Shown piece by piece: positions 16,621 through 24,661 of a stretch of 64,000 bases of DNA. The stretch's first letter is position 1; every line of letters starts with the position of its first letter. Origin of the DNA: Pseudomonas zanjanensis (GTDB taxonomy: Bacteria > Pseudomonadota > Gammaproteobacteria > Pseudomonadales > Pseudomonadaceae); the NCBI RefSeq assembly GCF_014268745.2, contig NZ_JABWRB020000001.1, forward strand, positions 3,644,533-3,708,532, read 5' to 3'. The position numbers and the translations under genes were made by a program. Below the pieces are notes generated by a model that worked only from the letters and a program-made list of their open reading frames with translations, was not told the DNA's origin and made no database searches.

Positions 16621-17022
16621 CTAAGGGTCGCGGGCTTCGAGGGCCTTGAGTTTGATCTCGGCCAACGGATGCCCGGCTTTCGCCGCCAAGGTCCACCAGC
16701 GTGCCGCTTCGAGCGGGTCCGGCGCCTGGTTGGTGGTACCGGCCAGGCTGATCACGCCGACTTGGTAGGCGGCCTTGCCATCACCGGCCAGTGCCGCCAG
16801 GCGCAGCAGGCGAATCCCTTCTTCACGGGCGCCCAGCCCTTGGCCGCGAAAGGTGAGGATGTGCCCGTAGAAACTTTGCGCACCGACATCGCCCAGGTTG
16901 GCCATGCGCGAGAACTGGCCCTCGAGCCAGGCCCAGCCACGCGGCTGGCGGACGAACCAGGGCCAGTGAAACAACCGACGCGCCAGCCAATAACCGAGCC
17001 GCGCCTTGAGTCGCCAGAGCAC
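16621..17022 (-). CDS. Sel1-like repeat protein
   Basis: A 133-residue protein with a basic, aromatic N-terminus and two or three Sel1-type helical repeats: GDVGAQSFYGHI, GDGKAAYQVGVI with its preceding LLRLAALA, and EAARWWTLAAKAGHPLAE. Such alpha-alpha repeats mediate protein contacts. It lies directly after the 123-residue conserved protein, with no gap, in a three-gene minus-strand unit led by an XRE regulator. The order appears to match PA3259-PA3261 from memory. No specific role is known. Confidence 0.8.
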   Translation of the reverse strand: MLWRLKARLGYWLARRLFHWPWFVRQPRGWAWLEGQFSRMANLGDVGAQSFYGHILTFRGQGLGAREEGIRLLRLAALAGDGKAAYQVGVISLAGTTNQAPDPLEAARWWTLAAKAGHPLAEIKLKALEARDP

Positions 17023-17394
17023 TCAGGCCTCCGCCGACTCGGGGTATTCGTATTCAAACACCCGGACCACTTCCGAAGCGTGCCAGGAAGCGGCGGCCAC
17101 CCCATCGGAAGGCCCGGAAAAGCGGCCCAGGCGTTCTACGCACTCGAAGAACCCCGTACGCGGCAACCGGCTCGCGCCCTGGCTGATCACCAGGGAACTG
17201 CGCAGTGGCTGTTCTGCCCGGGCGTCCAGCGCCGCCAGATGTTCAAGGGCCGCGGTCAAGGTCTGCATGGCCGGGCTGGGGAGTTGCAAGCGCTCCAGCA
17301 AGGCGCGGTAAGTCAATAAATGGCGCTGGCGCCGCGCCTGGTCCAATTCACCCAACAACCCATCCCAATGCTGCCGACTGATGCGTACACTCAC
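17023..17394 (-). CDS. Conserved hypothetical protein in XRE-Sel1 operon
   Basis: A 123-residue soluble protein with no motif I recognise: an N-terminal helical region (HWDGLLGELDQARRQRH) and a beta-rich C-terminal half. The GTG at 17394 is preferred because GGAGG lies 8 bp upstream and it gives a GTGA overlap with the XRE gene stop. The tight coupling on both sides shows that regulator, this protein and the Sel1 protein are made together. Confidence 0.7.
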   Translation of the reverse strand: MSVRISRQHWDGLLGELDQARRQRHLLTYRALLERLQLPSPAMQTLTAALEHLAALDARAEQPLRSSLVISQGASRLPRTGFFECVERLGRFSGPSDGVAAASWHASEVVRVFEYEYPESAEA

Positions 17395-17732
17395 GATTCT
17401 TCCCTCCAACCCGGCACCGTCAACTCCCAGGCCAGACTGCGCCGAATCGCGGCATCGGGCTGTCGCTCGCCGCTCTCGATCAAGGCCAGATAAGACGGGC
17501 TGATACCTACCGTGCGAGCCAACGCCTCAATGGCGATGCCCTTCCCTTCGCGCAAACTGCGTAATTGATCCAGGCCAGGGAGAACCTGGTCGGGTGCCGC
17601 CGCGTGCCGGACTGTTGCTTCACGCGGCGGAGCTTGATTGACACCTGCTGCTTTCAACAACGCTTGGTACTGATCCCACGGCAAAACCGCGTACTCGGGT
17701 TCTCCGTCACGTGTGATTATTTGAATATCCAT
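17391..17732 (-). CDS. XRE-family helix-turn-helix regulator (antitoxin-like)
   Basis: A 113-residue protein. Residues 1-35 (a beta strand then VLPWDQYQALL) resemble the N-terminal part of Phd/YefM-type or HigA-like antitoxins. Residues 55-105 form an XRE helix-turn-helix (LRSLREGKGIAIEALARTVG then SPSYLALIESGERQP). ATG 17732 is chosen over an upstream GTG. It heads a three-gene unit and may autoregulate it. No toxin-like partner is evident, so a plain regulator is the safer reading. Confidence 0.82.
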   Translation of the reverse strand: MDIQIITRDGEPEYAVLPWDQYQALLKAAGVNQAPPREATVRHAAAPDQVLPGLDQLRSLREGKGIAIEALARTVGISPSYLALIESGERQPDAAIRRSLAWELTVPGWREES

Positions 17733-17834
17733 GTCTACCCCGTAGGACAACAACACTTAGCAAGTCAGCCTTTTTCCTTGGAAGTGTAATCCTAAATGCC
17801 GGCTAAGGTCGCGGGGTGATGCATTCTCAGGGGA

Positions 17835-18290
17835 TCAGGGCTTTTTCTGACCTTGGAGCTGGAGTTGTTCCGGGGTGTCGGGAAGCCTTTCGACTTTGGC
17901 CAGCGTCTCGGGTGACTGTCGATAACGCCAGGCGCGGAATGCCTCGAGCTCAACGTCGAGGGTTTTCATGATCCAGGCCAGCACCGCGATGTCGTCGAAC
18001 ATGCCAAACATGGGCAAGAGGTCTGGAATGGCGTCCAAGGGGCTGAGGAAGTACATGAGCCCCGCCACTATCGACAGCATCGACTTGGCGCTGACCGCGC
18101 GGTACTCGCCGCGCCAGTAGGCCAGGCACAAGGCCTGCAACAGGCGCAGGTCCTCCTTGAGCTTGCCCAGCCGCCCACCCTCCCGGGCACCTTTGCTGGC
18201 GACGGCGAAGAGCAATGTCGGCAATCGACCGCGGGCCAGCAGGCGGCCTGCCAAGGGCAGAAATCGCGCAAAATTCCACGGGGCCTTCAT
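17835..18290 (-). CDS. DUF1232 (YkvA-like) membrane protein
   Basis: A 151-residue protein with the DUF1232 signature YFLSPLDAIPDLLP followed by DDIAVLAW, near residues 85-110, in a hydrophobic context. ATG 18290 is chosen because GGAGAAAAA lies just upstream; the GTG at 18317 lies inside the DnaA-box palindrome region and has no ribosome site. The family is widespread and poorly understood. The gene stands alone, with a pair of inverted DnaA boxes 20 bp before its start. Confidence 0.85.
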   Translation of the reverse strand: MKAPWNFARFLPLAGRLLARGRLPTLLFAVASKGAREGGRLGKLKEDLRLLQALCLAYWRGEYRAVSAKSMLSIVAGLMYFLSPLDAIPDLLPMFGMFDDIAVLAWIMKTLDVELEAFRAWRYRQSPETLAKVERLPDTPEQLQLQGQKKP

Positions 18291-18309
18291 TTTTTCTCCC
18301 ACTGAAATG

Positions 18310-18332
18310 TTATCCACACAAATTGTGGATAA
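18310..18332. promoter_or_regulatory. Inverted pair of perfect DnaA boxes
   Basis: TTATCCACA at 18310-18318 and TGTGGATAA at 18324-18332 face each other across 5 bp. Both match the DnaA consensus exactly. They lie immediately upstream of the DUF1232 gene, where bound DnaA could repress or time its transcription. Confidence 0.7.
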
Positions 18333-18381
18333 CCTTGTGAACAGAGCTGCATTTCACCGCTGAAGCCCCCGTTCCATAAGG

Positions 18382-18406
18382 GCCCGGCTTAGATCGGGCG
18401 TTTTTT
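18382..18406 (+). terminator. Candidate hairpin terminator
   Basis: GCCCG and CGGGC form a short stem with an 8-base loop followed by GTTTTTT on the plus strand. No plus-strand gene ends here, so it may belong to an unseen transcript or be fortuitous. Confidence 0.4.
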
Positions 18407-18518
18407 ACTCACATAAAAAAACCCAATATTTCATTGACTTGACCAGCCGACTGCGTCTAGCACAGCGCCTGTAATGCCTATGACTATAGCGTGCGCCGGG
18501 CGTTCGTTTTTTTGCCAT
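18405..18518 (-). CDS. Possible 37-residue basic peptide
   Basis: An open frame from ATG 18518 to TAA 18405 encodes a peptide beginning MAKKRTPGARYSHRHYRRC, with 13 Arg or Lys in the first 29 residues, and ending MKYWVFLCE. A weak GGTAAG lies very close to the start. The final nine codons also form an internal mini-ORF whose context recurs at 36.2 kb. Evidence for translation is weak; otherwise the 18333-18583 gap holds only hairpins. Confidence 0.2.
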   Translation of the reverse strand: MAKKRTPGARYSHRHYRRCARRSRLVKSMKYWVFLCE

Positions 18519-18537
18519 CTTACCGCCGCCCAGATGC

Positions 18538-18566
18538 AACAACGCCCCGCATAAGCGAGGCGTTGT
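18538..18566 (-). terminator. Hairpin after the FKBP gene
   Basis: CAACGCC-CGC and GCG-GGCGTTG form a strong stem with a short loop (TTAT) just past the FKBP stop. It has only a weak T-run, so it may be a stabiliser or a partial terminator. Confidence 0.6.
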
Positions 18567-18583
18567 CGTTATAACAGACGCGA

Positions 18584-19297
18584 TTACTTGGCTGCGTCTT
18601 CTTTTGCCGGATCCTTGATCGCCAGCAGCTCCAGGTCGAACACCAGGACCGAGTTGGCCGGGATGGCCGGGCTCGGGCTCTGGGCGCCGTAGGCCAGGTC
18701 GCTCGGGATGTACAGCTTGTACTTCTCGCCGACGTGCATCAGTTGCAGGCCTTCGACCCAACCTGGGATCACGCCGCTGACCGGCAGGTCAATCGGGCTG
18801 CCACGCTCGACGGAGCTGTCGAACACGGTGCCATTGGTCAGCTTGCCGGTGTAGTGAACGGTCACTACGTCGGTCGGCTTAGGCTGCGCGCCATCGGCTT
18901 TCTTGACCACTTCGTACTGCAAGCCGGAAGCGGTGGTGGTGACACCGGCTTTCTTGCCATTTTCTTCGAGGAATTTCTTGCCGGCGGCTGCCGACTCTTC
19001 GCTCATCTTGGCCATGCGCTCTTCGGCACGCTTTTGCAGCGCGGCAAAGGCTTCGACCAGTTCTTCGTCTTTCAGCTTCTGTTCTTTCTTGCCGACGGCA
19101 TCTTCGATGCCCTGGGCAACTGCTTTGGAGTCCAGGTCATCCATACCTTCCTGAGCCAGGCTTTTGCCCATGTTCAGGCCGATACCGTAGGAAGCTTTCT
19201 GCGCCGGGGTTTTCAGCTCTACGCTGGTCTGCGAGTCGCAACCCGCGAGTACCAGGCCAACCAGGGCTACCGCCGCCGCCAACCGATGCTGTTTCAT
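18584..19297 (-). CDS. FKBP-type peptidyl-prolyl isomerase, lipoprotein
   Basis: A 237-residue Mip/FkpA-type isomerase. The N-terminal signal ends in the lipobox LAGC (Cys19), so it is anchored to a membrane on the periplasmic side. Residues about 30-120 are the helical dimerisation domain; the C-terminal FKBP fold shows VTVHYTGKLTNGTVFDSS, VIPGWVEGL and a final beta strand VLVFDLELL. It catalyses cis-trans isomerisation of prolyl bonds during folding of secreted proteins. From memory it corresponds to PA3262. It stands as a single gene with a hairpin downstream. Confidence 0.93.
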   Translation of the reverse strand: MKQHRLAAAVALVGLVLAGCDSQTSVELKTPAQKASYGIGLNMGKSLAQEGMDDLDSKAVAQGIEDAVGKKEQKLKDEELVEAFAALQKRAEERMAKMSEESAAAGKKFLEENGKKAGVTTTASGLQYEVVKKADGAQPKPTDVVTVHYTGKLTNGTVFDSSVERGSPIDLPVSGVIPGWVEGLQLMHVGEKYKLYIPSDLAYGAQSPSPAIPANSVLVFDLELLAIKDPAKEDAAK

Positions 19298-19567
19298 GCT
19301 ATTTCCTTGTTCATGCGCCTAAAGGGCAATCGAGTAAAGCCGCGAGCTTATCAGGCGGCCACGACCAATGGCTACCGGCATGTGAGCCGCAAAGTGATGA
19401 TAAGTTCAGGTCCGCAAACGCTTTTTGATCCCAGGCAAATGAAGCATCTGTCATCCGTTACGTACAGGGACACCTTGCCGCTCCCCCACAGGACGGGGCT
19501 ACTGGCCACTTGCCCGCCGCGCAGCGCTGAGGCATAAGGGCATATCAAAAAAAACAAGGACGTAACC

Positions 19568-21373
19568 GTGCGCCTCCTCTCTCGCATTCTCTTGCTGCTC
19601 CTCGCGCTGCTGATCGTCGTCGTGGCCGTGGTGCTTTATTACGTCGCCAATCCCCGGCTGCCGTTCTATGAGCCCATCCAACAGGTGCATTACCTGGATC
19701 AATGGAGCGCCGCCGAACGCCAGACCTATTACTTCACGCCCCAGGGCACCCAGGTCAAAGGCCTGCGCTACGACTGGTTCACGGCCCTCGAACTGCCGTT
19801 TTCGCAACAACGCTTCGCATCGCCGGAGTATCTGGCGCGCTTTGGCTTCCTGATCGATCCGGCCCAGAAAGCCACGCCTGAGAATCCCGGCAATCTGCCG
19901 GTGGGTTTCACCCGGCACCAGAACGCCGGCAGCGCCGACCAATTCCTCGATATCACCTGCGCTGCGTGCCACACCGGCGAATTGCGCTTCAAGGGCCAGG
20001 CGATACGGATCGACGGCGGCTCGGCACAGCACGTGCTGCCTTCCAGCGTTCCTACGCTACGCGGTGGCAGTTTCGGACAGGCATTAGTCGCCAGTCTGGC
20101 GTCTACGTACTACAACCCTTGGAAATTCGAACGCTTCGCCCGCCAAGTCCTGGGCAAGGACTACGATGCTCGCCACGAGGACCTGCGCAAGGCGTTCAAG
20201 GACTCCCTGGATACCTTCCTGCGAGTGGCCTGGAACGATACCCATCGCGGCCTCTACCCCACCGAAGAAGGCCCTGGCCGTACCGACGCCTTCGGCCGCA
20301 TTGCCAATGCCAGCTTCGGCGACGCCATCTCGGCGGAAAACTACCGGGTCGCCAACGCGCCGGTGGACTATCCACAGTTGTGGGAAATGTGGACCTTCGA
20401 CTGGGTGCAGTGGAACGGATCGGCCCAGCAACCGATGGCCCGAAACGTCGGTGAAGCGCTGGGAGTCGGCGCCACACTGAATTTCTTCGACGCCCAGGGC
20501 AAACCGCTGCAGGGCGACGCGCGATACCCCTCCAGCGTGCGCGTGCGCGACTTGAACAAGATCGAAGAGACCTTGCAACTGCTCAAGGCGCCCGTGTGGC
20601 CGGAAGCGTTGCTGGGCGCGGTCGATAAACCGCTGGCCGCCAAGGGCCGGGCCCTGTTCGTCGAAAACTGCGCCGGCTGCCATGTGCCCAAAGTGGTCCA
20701 GGGGCCCGACAGGCCGGTACAGCAGTTGCACATGCTGCCGGTGAAAGTGATCGGCACCGACCCGGGCACTGCCAATAATATTGCTGATCACCGTTACGAC
20801 CTGACCAGCCTGCAATGGGACCCGGCCGAACTGGCGAAGCTGGAAGTGCAACTGCACCCGACCCCGACGGAGCCGCTGGACCTGAGCCAACTCTCGGTCG
20901 CCAAAGGCTTGGCCTACGTCACTGCCTTCGTCGAAAACCGTGCTTACCGTGACGCCGGGGTCACCCCCGCCGAGCGCCCGGCCCTGGACGGTTTCGGCCT
21001 GCCCATCGGCGTACGTGAATTGCGCGCCTACAAGGCCCGGCCGTTGGCGGGTGTCTGGGCCACGCCACCGTTCCTGCACAACGGCTCGGTGCCGACGATC
21101 TATCAACTGTTGTCCCCCCAGGCTGAGCGGGCGACCACCTTCTATAAAGGCAACTTCGAATACGACCCACGCCATTTGGGCTATCGCACCGAAGCCTTCA
21201 CTAACGGCTTTAACTTCGATACCCGGGTTACCGGCAATCACAACAGCGGCCATGAATTTCGCGCGGGCGAACGCGGCAACGGCGTCATTGGCCGCCTGCT
21301 GCAACCGCAGGAACGCTGGGCCTTGCTGGAGTATTTAAAAGTGCTGGGCGGGCCACTGGAGTCGCAACTGTAA
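19568..21373 (+). CDS. Membrane-anchored di-haem cytochrome c peroxidase-like protein
   Basis: A 601-residue protein with one N-terminal hydrophobic anchor (residues 5-27) and a large periplasmic part. Two haem c sites are visible: CAACH at 131-135 and CAGCH at 368-372. Overall it resembles the MauG/RoxA and di-haem peroxidase group, with a late segment ATPPFLHNGSVPTIYQLL typical of that fold. GTG start with AAGGA upstream. The next gene, 31 bp on, encodes a catalase-fold protein; the two probably form a haem redox couple dealing with peroxides or oxidising an unknown substrate. The substrate cannot be read from the sequence. Confidence 0.88.
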   Translation: MRLLSRILLLLLALLIVVVAVVLYYVANPRLPFYEPIQQVHYLDQWSAAERQTYYFTPQGTQVKGLRYDWFTALELPFSQQRFASPEYLARFGFLIDPAQKATPENPGNLPVGFTRHQNAGSADQFLDITCAACHTGELRFKGQAIRIDGGSAQHVLPSSVPTLRGGSFGQALVASLASTYYNPWKFERFARQVLGKDYDARHEDLRKAFKDSLDTFLRVAWNDTHRGLYPTEEGPGRTDAFGRIANASFGDAISAENYRVANAPVDYPQLWEMWTFDWVQWNGSAQQPMARNVGEALGVGATLNFFDAQGKPLQGDARYPSSVRVRDLNKIEETLQLLKAPVWPEALLGAVDKPLAAKGRALFVENCAGCHVPKVVQGPDRPVQQLHMLPVKVIGTDPGTANNIADHRYDLTSLQWDPAELAKLEVQLHPTPTEPLDLSQLSVAKGLAYVTAFVENRAYRDAGVTPAERPALDGFGLPIGVRELRAYKARPLAGVWATPPFLHNGSVPTIYQLLSPQAERATTFYKGNFEYDPRHLGYRTEAFTNGFNFDTRVTGNHNSGHEFRAGERGNGVIGRLLQPQERWALLEYLKVLGGPLESQL

Positions 21374-21404
21374 TGATGAACCCCACCGGTAAAAGGATGT
21401 TGGC

Positions 21405-22541
21405 ATGTTGATCACGCTCTGGCTGCGCCTCGGCGCCTTTTTGGGCAAGACGCTCCTGTGGCTGCTGGGCATCGGGTTGCTCGGCTGGGCACTGTCCTCG
21501 GCCTGGTTTGCCTGGCAACACAGGGGACCTGTCCCGGACAAGGAACAGGTGGCACCCGGCGAAGCCGCCATGACCCAGGACATCATCCAGACTGCGATCC
21601 GCATCGTCGATCAGCACCGCGAAGGCACACGCTATCTGCGTGATGCCCATGCCAAGGCGCACGGCTGCGTCATGGCCGAGGTCCAGGTGCAGAGCGGCCT
21701 GCCTAGCCCGTTGCGCCAGGGGGTTTTCGCCGAACCGGGCAAGACCTGGCAGGCCACGATCCGCCTGTCCAACGGCAACGCTTATCCGCAATTCGACAGC
21801 CTGCGCGATGCCCGGGGGATGGCAATCAAACTGCTGAACGTGCCCGGCAAGCAATTGCTGGCGGACCGGCAATCATTCGGCGAGCAGGATTTCGTGATGT
21901 TCAATCATCCGAACTTCTTTGTCAGCGATGTCGCCGAGTACCGTCAGAATGTGGCCGCTCAGGCTGACGGGAAGAAGGCGATGGCTTTTTTTCCGAGCCT
22001 GGACCCGCGCACTTGGCAGATTCGGCATCTGTTCATCGCTTTGGCGACCCTCTCGCCGGCCCCGGCCAGTCCGACCCAGACCACTTATTTCTCGGTATCG
22101 CCTTATAAGTTTGGCGAGGCCAACGCCAAGTTTCGCGTCGCGCCGGATCCGGACAGCTGTCCAAGCTATACCCTGCCACCGCAGAATCAGGATTTGCCGA
22201 ATTTCTTGCGCAGCGCGCTGAACCAGCAGTTGTCCACAGACCGGATGCCGGCGTGTTTTGTCTTGCAGGTCCAGCGTCAGGATCCGAGCAAGTACATGCC
22301 GATCGAAGACACCAGTATTGAATGGCAGGAAAGTGATGCGCCGTTCGAAACCGTGGCGCGCATTAAGGTGCCGGCTCAGGATTTTGATACGCCCAAGCTG
22401 AATCTGGCTTGTGATAATCAGTCGTTCAATCCTTGGTTTGGGATTGAGGCGCATCGGCCGATTGGGGGGATTAATCGGTTGCGTAAGGCGGTGTATGAGG
22501 CGGTCAGCGATTATCGGCATCGGCGGAATGCTGAGCAGTAG
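21405..22541 (+). CDS. Catalase-family haem protein, membrane-anchored
   Basis: A 378-residue protein with an N-terminal hydrophobic helix (WLLGIGLLGWALSSAWFAW) followed by a catalase core-like domain: AHAKAHGC near residue 80, RLSNGNAYPQFDSLRDARG near 120 and DFVMFNHPNFFV near 165. It is shorter than true catalases (about 480 residues) and resembles the SrpA-like catalase-related group often paired with di-haem cytochromes. The pair lies in one operon with the preceding cytochrome. Role inferred: peroxide-linked oxidation in the periplasm. Confidence 0.87.
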   Translation: MLITLWLRLGAFLGKTLLWLLGIGLLGWALSSAWFAWQHRGPVPDKEQVAPGEAAMTQDIIQTAIRIVDQHREGTRYLRDAHAKAHGCVMAEVQVQSGLPSPLRQGVFAEPGKTWQATIRLSNGNAYPQFDSLRDARGMAIKLLNVPGKQLLADRQSFGEQDFVMFNHPNFFVSDVAEYRQNVAAQADGKKAMAFFPSLDPRTWQIRHLFIALATLSPAPASPTQTTYFSVSPYKFGEANAKFRVAPDPDSCPSYTLPPQNQDLPNFLRSALNQQLSTDRMPACFVLQVQRQDPSKYMPIEDTSIEWQESDAPFETVARIKVPAQDFDTPKLNLACDNQSFNPWFGIEAHRPIGGINRLRKAVYEAVSDYRHRRNAEQ

Positions 22542-22568
22542 ACGGGGGGTTGGGTGTATATCCGCTCC

Positions 22569-22670
22569 GCTATCGCGAGCAAGCTCGCTCCCGCACCTGA
22601 TCTTCAGCAGCCCACAAAGCGTATATACACCGCAGAACCCATTGTGGGAGCGAGCCTGCTCGCGATGAGG
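22569..22670. repeat. REPIN, TGTGGGAGCGAGC family
   Basis: Two inverted copies: TATCGCGAGCAAGCTCGCTCCC at the left and TGTGGGAGCGAGCCTGCTCGCGA at the right, about 50 bp apart, directly after the catalase-like gene. Confidence 0.88.
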
Positions 22671-22712
22671 TCAGCCCATCCAACACCTTCATCGACTATG
22701 AAACCGTGGTGG

Positions 22713-22815
22713 GCATGAGCGCTTTGGTTACTTTTGACTGGGCCGGCTTCCGGGCTCTTCAAAGTGCCCCGCCGCCAGGGCGGAACCCTAAGTCGCCGTT
22801 ACTGCAGCAACGGAT
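22713..22815. repeat. Dispersed intergenic repeat (GGTTACTTTTGACTGGGCC type)
   Basis: About 100 bp including GGTTACTTTTGACTGGGCC and GCCGCCAGGGCGGAACC, a block I recall as a common dispersed intergenic sequence in fluorescens-group genomes. It contains the hairpin CGCCGCCAGGGCGG. No gene function is evident; with the REPIN and the tRNA terminator it fills the 22542-22917 gap. Confidence 0.5.
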
Positions 22816-22835
22816 ACACACAAAAAAAGAGAATA

Positions 22836-22878
22836 AAAAAAACGACGCTCTCCCTCGTAAAGGAAAAGCGTCGTTTCT
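22836..22878 (-). terminator. Terminator of the first tRNA-Val/Asp unit
   Basis: On the minus strand a stem (AAACGACGCTT with its partner AGAGCGTCGTTT) is followed by eight T. It ends the transcript carrying tRNA-Val and tRNA-Asp copy 1. Confidence 0.85.
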
Positions 22879-22917
22879 AGTAGCCACCTGGCGTTCAGCA
22901 TTCCAGGTAACCAAATA

Positions 22918-22994
22918 TGGCGCAGCGGACGGGACTCGAACCCGCGACCCCCGGCGTGACAGGCCGGTATTCTAACCGACTGAACTACCGCTGC
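22918..22994 (-). tRNA. tRNA-Asp (GUC), copy 1
   Basis: A 77-base tRNA with encoded CCA. The anticodon loop reads CTGTCAC (anticodon GTC), the T arm is GGGTTCGAGTCCC, and the acceptor stem pairs GCAGCGG with CCGCTGC, with discriminator G. Confidence 0.97.
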
Positions 22995-23011
22995 GCGTAA
23001 CATTGAAAGTT

Positions 23012-23087
23012 TGGTGGGTGATGACGGGATCGAACCGCCGACATTCTGCTTGTAAGGCAGACGCTCTCCCAGCTGAGCTAATCACCC
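23012..23087 (-). tRNA. tRNA-Val (UAC), copy 1
   Basis: A 76-base tRNA with encoded CCA. The anticodon loop reads CTTACAA (anticodon TAC); the acceptor stem pairs GGGTGAT with ATCACCC. It is transcribed before tRNA-Asp copy 1. Confidence 0.97.
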
Positions 23088-23202
23088 TTCACTTTCGATG
23101 CGGGGCGCATTCTCTCACAGTTTTTTGTAACGTGCTGATTTAATTAGCAAATTCAGCAAAAAAAACATGAGCAACACACACCGCGGGAACTGCAAACAGC
23201 AA

Positions 23203-23226
23203 AAAGCCCGCGTTAGCGGGCTTTCC
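23203..23226 (-). terminator. Terminator of the second tRNA-Val/Asp unit
   Basis: On the minus strand AAAGCCCGC, TAAC, GCGGGCTTT followed by a T-run. It separates the two duplicated tRNA units, so each has its own transcript end. Confidence 0.9.
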
Positions 23227-23264
23227 GTGGTGACCTGGCGTTCAGTGTTCCAGGTTACCGAATA

Positions 23265-23341
23265 TGGCGCAGCGGACGGGACTCGAACCCGCGACCCCCG
23301 GCGTGACAGGCCGGTATTCTAACCGACTGAACTACCGCTGC
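23265..23341 (-). tRNA. tRNA-Asp (GUC), copy 2
   Basis: Identical to copy 1 over the mature tRNA, with the same anticodon GTC and encoded CCA. The bases just downstream (CCTGGCGTTCAG) are also shared, showing a duplication larger than the tRNA itself. Confidence 0.97.
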
Positions 23342-23361
23342 GCGTAACACGTTGAGCGAAA

Positions 23362-23437
23362 TGGTGGGTGATGACGGGATCGAACCGCCGACATTCTGCT
23401 TGTAAGGCAGACGCTCTCCCAGCTGAGCTAATCACCC
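23362..23437 (-). tRNA. tRNA-Val (UAC), copy 2
   Basis: Identical to copy 1 in the mature region; anticodon TAC. It is the first gene of the upstream tRNA pair on the minus strand. Confidence 0.97.
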
Positions 23438-23597
23438 TTCGCTTTCGGTGTGGCGCGCATTCTACGGAGCACTCTTTAAGCTGGCAAGCACTTTTTAAAT
23501 TAATTTTTTCAGGCCTTCCAAAGGCTTAGCGAAGGGTTGGCCTATGGCGCCGCGAAGAGAATAATGCCCCCCTTTGTATAAAGGAGAGACTCACCCC

Positions 23598-24518
23598 ATG
23601 TGGTTCAAAAACCTGCTTATCTATCGCCTGACCCAAGATCTGCCTTTTGATGCCGAGGCGTTGGAAACTGCACTGGCCAGCAAACTGGCGCGTCCATGTG
23701 CAAGCCAGGAGTTGACCACTTACGGTTTCGTCGCGCCGTTTGGCAAAGGCGAAGACGCGCCGCTGGTGCACGTCAGCCAGGACTTCCTGCTGATCGCCGC
23801 GCGCAAGGAAGAACGCATCTTGCCGGGCAGCGTCGTGCGCGATGCCCTGAAGGAAAAGGTCGAAGAGATCGAAGCCGAGCAAATGCGCAAGGTCTATAAA
23901 AAGGAACGGGACCAGCTCAAGGATGAAATCATCCAGGCGTTCCTGCCCCGTGCGTTCATCCGTCGCTCGTCCACCTTTGCCGCCATCGCGCCGAAACAGG
24001 GCCTGATCCTGGTGAACTCGGCCAGCCCGAAACGCGCCGAAGACCTGCTGTCGACCCTACGCGAAGTCATCGGCTCGCTGCCGGTACGCCCGCTGACGGT
24101 CAAGATGGCCCCGACCGCGACCATGACCGACTGGGTCAAGACCCAGAAAGCCGCGGACGATTTCTTCGTGCTGGATGAATGCGAACTGCGCGACACCCAC
24201 GAAGATGGCGGTATCGTGCGTTGCAAGCGCCAGGACCTGACCAGTGACGAAATCCAGCTGCACCTGAACACCGGCAAGGTGGTGACACAATTGTCGCTGG
24301 CCTGGCAGGACAAGTTGTCCTTCGTGCTCGACGACAAGATGGTGGTCAAGCGCCTGAAGTTCGAAGACCTGTTGCAGGACCAGGCAGAGCAGGACGGCGG
24401 CGACGAAGCCCTCGGCCAACTGGACGCCAGCTTCACGCTGATGATGCTGACGTTCGGCGAGTTCTTGCCGGCGCTGGTGGAAGCGTTGGGTGGTGAAGAG
24501 ATTCCGCAGGGGATCTAA
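23598..24518 (+). CDS. rdgC: Recombination-associated protein RdgC
   Basis: A 306-residue protein beginning MWFKNLLIYRLTQDLPFD, the conserved RdgC N-terminus. RdgC is a ring-shaped double-stranded DNA-binding protein that restrains RecA and influences replication-fork recombination and pilin variation. The internal AFIRRSSTFAAI and the C-terminal DASFTLMMLTFGEFLPALVE segments also fit the family. The ATG at 23598 is chosen over an upstream TTG because AAGGAG lies before it and the length matches the family. It follows the tRNA cluster, as after PA3262 in P. aeruginosa from memory. Confidence 0.95.
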   Translation: MWFKNLLIYRLTQDLPFDAEALETALASKLARPCASQELTTYGFVAPFGKGEDAPLVHVSQDFLLIAARKEERILPGSVVRDALKEKVEEIEAEQMRKVYKKERDQLKDEIIQAFLPRAFIRRSSTFAAIAPKQGLILVNSASPKRAEDLLSTLREVIGSLPVRPLTVKMAPTATMTDWVKTQKAADDFFVLDECELRDTHEDGGIVRCKRQDLTSDEIQLHLNTGKVVTQLSLAWQDKLSFVLDDKMVVKRLKFEDLLQDQAEQDGGDEALGQLDASFTLMMLTFGEFLPALVEALGGEEIPQGI

Positions 24519-24535
24519 AAGACAACTTGGAACTA

Positions 24536-24625
24536 CTGTGGGAGCGAGCCTGCTCGCGAAGGCGGTGTATCAGCCATAGAGATATTGACTGATAATCCGC
24601 TTTCGCGAGCAGGCTCGCTCCCACA
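24536..24625. repeat. REPIN, TGTGGGAGCGAGC family
   Basis: Inverted copies TGTGGGAGCGAGCCTGCTCG (left) and CGAGCAGGCTCGCTCCCACA (right) between rdgC and the transporter gene. Confidence 0.9.
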
Positions 24626-24661
24626 TTAGTATTCGGTGTTCTTAATAATAAGGATCAGGTC

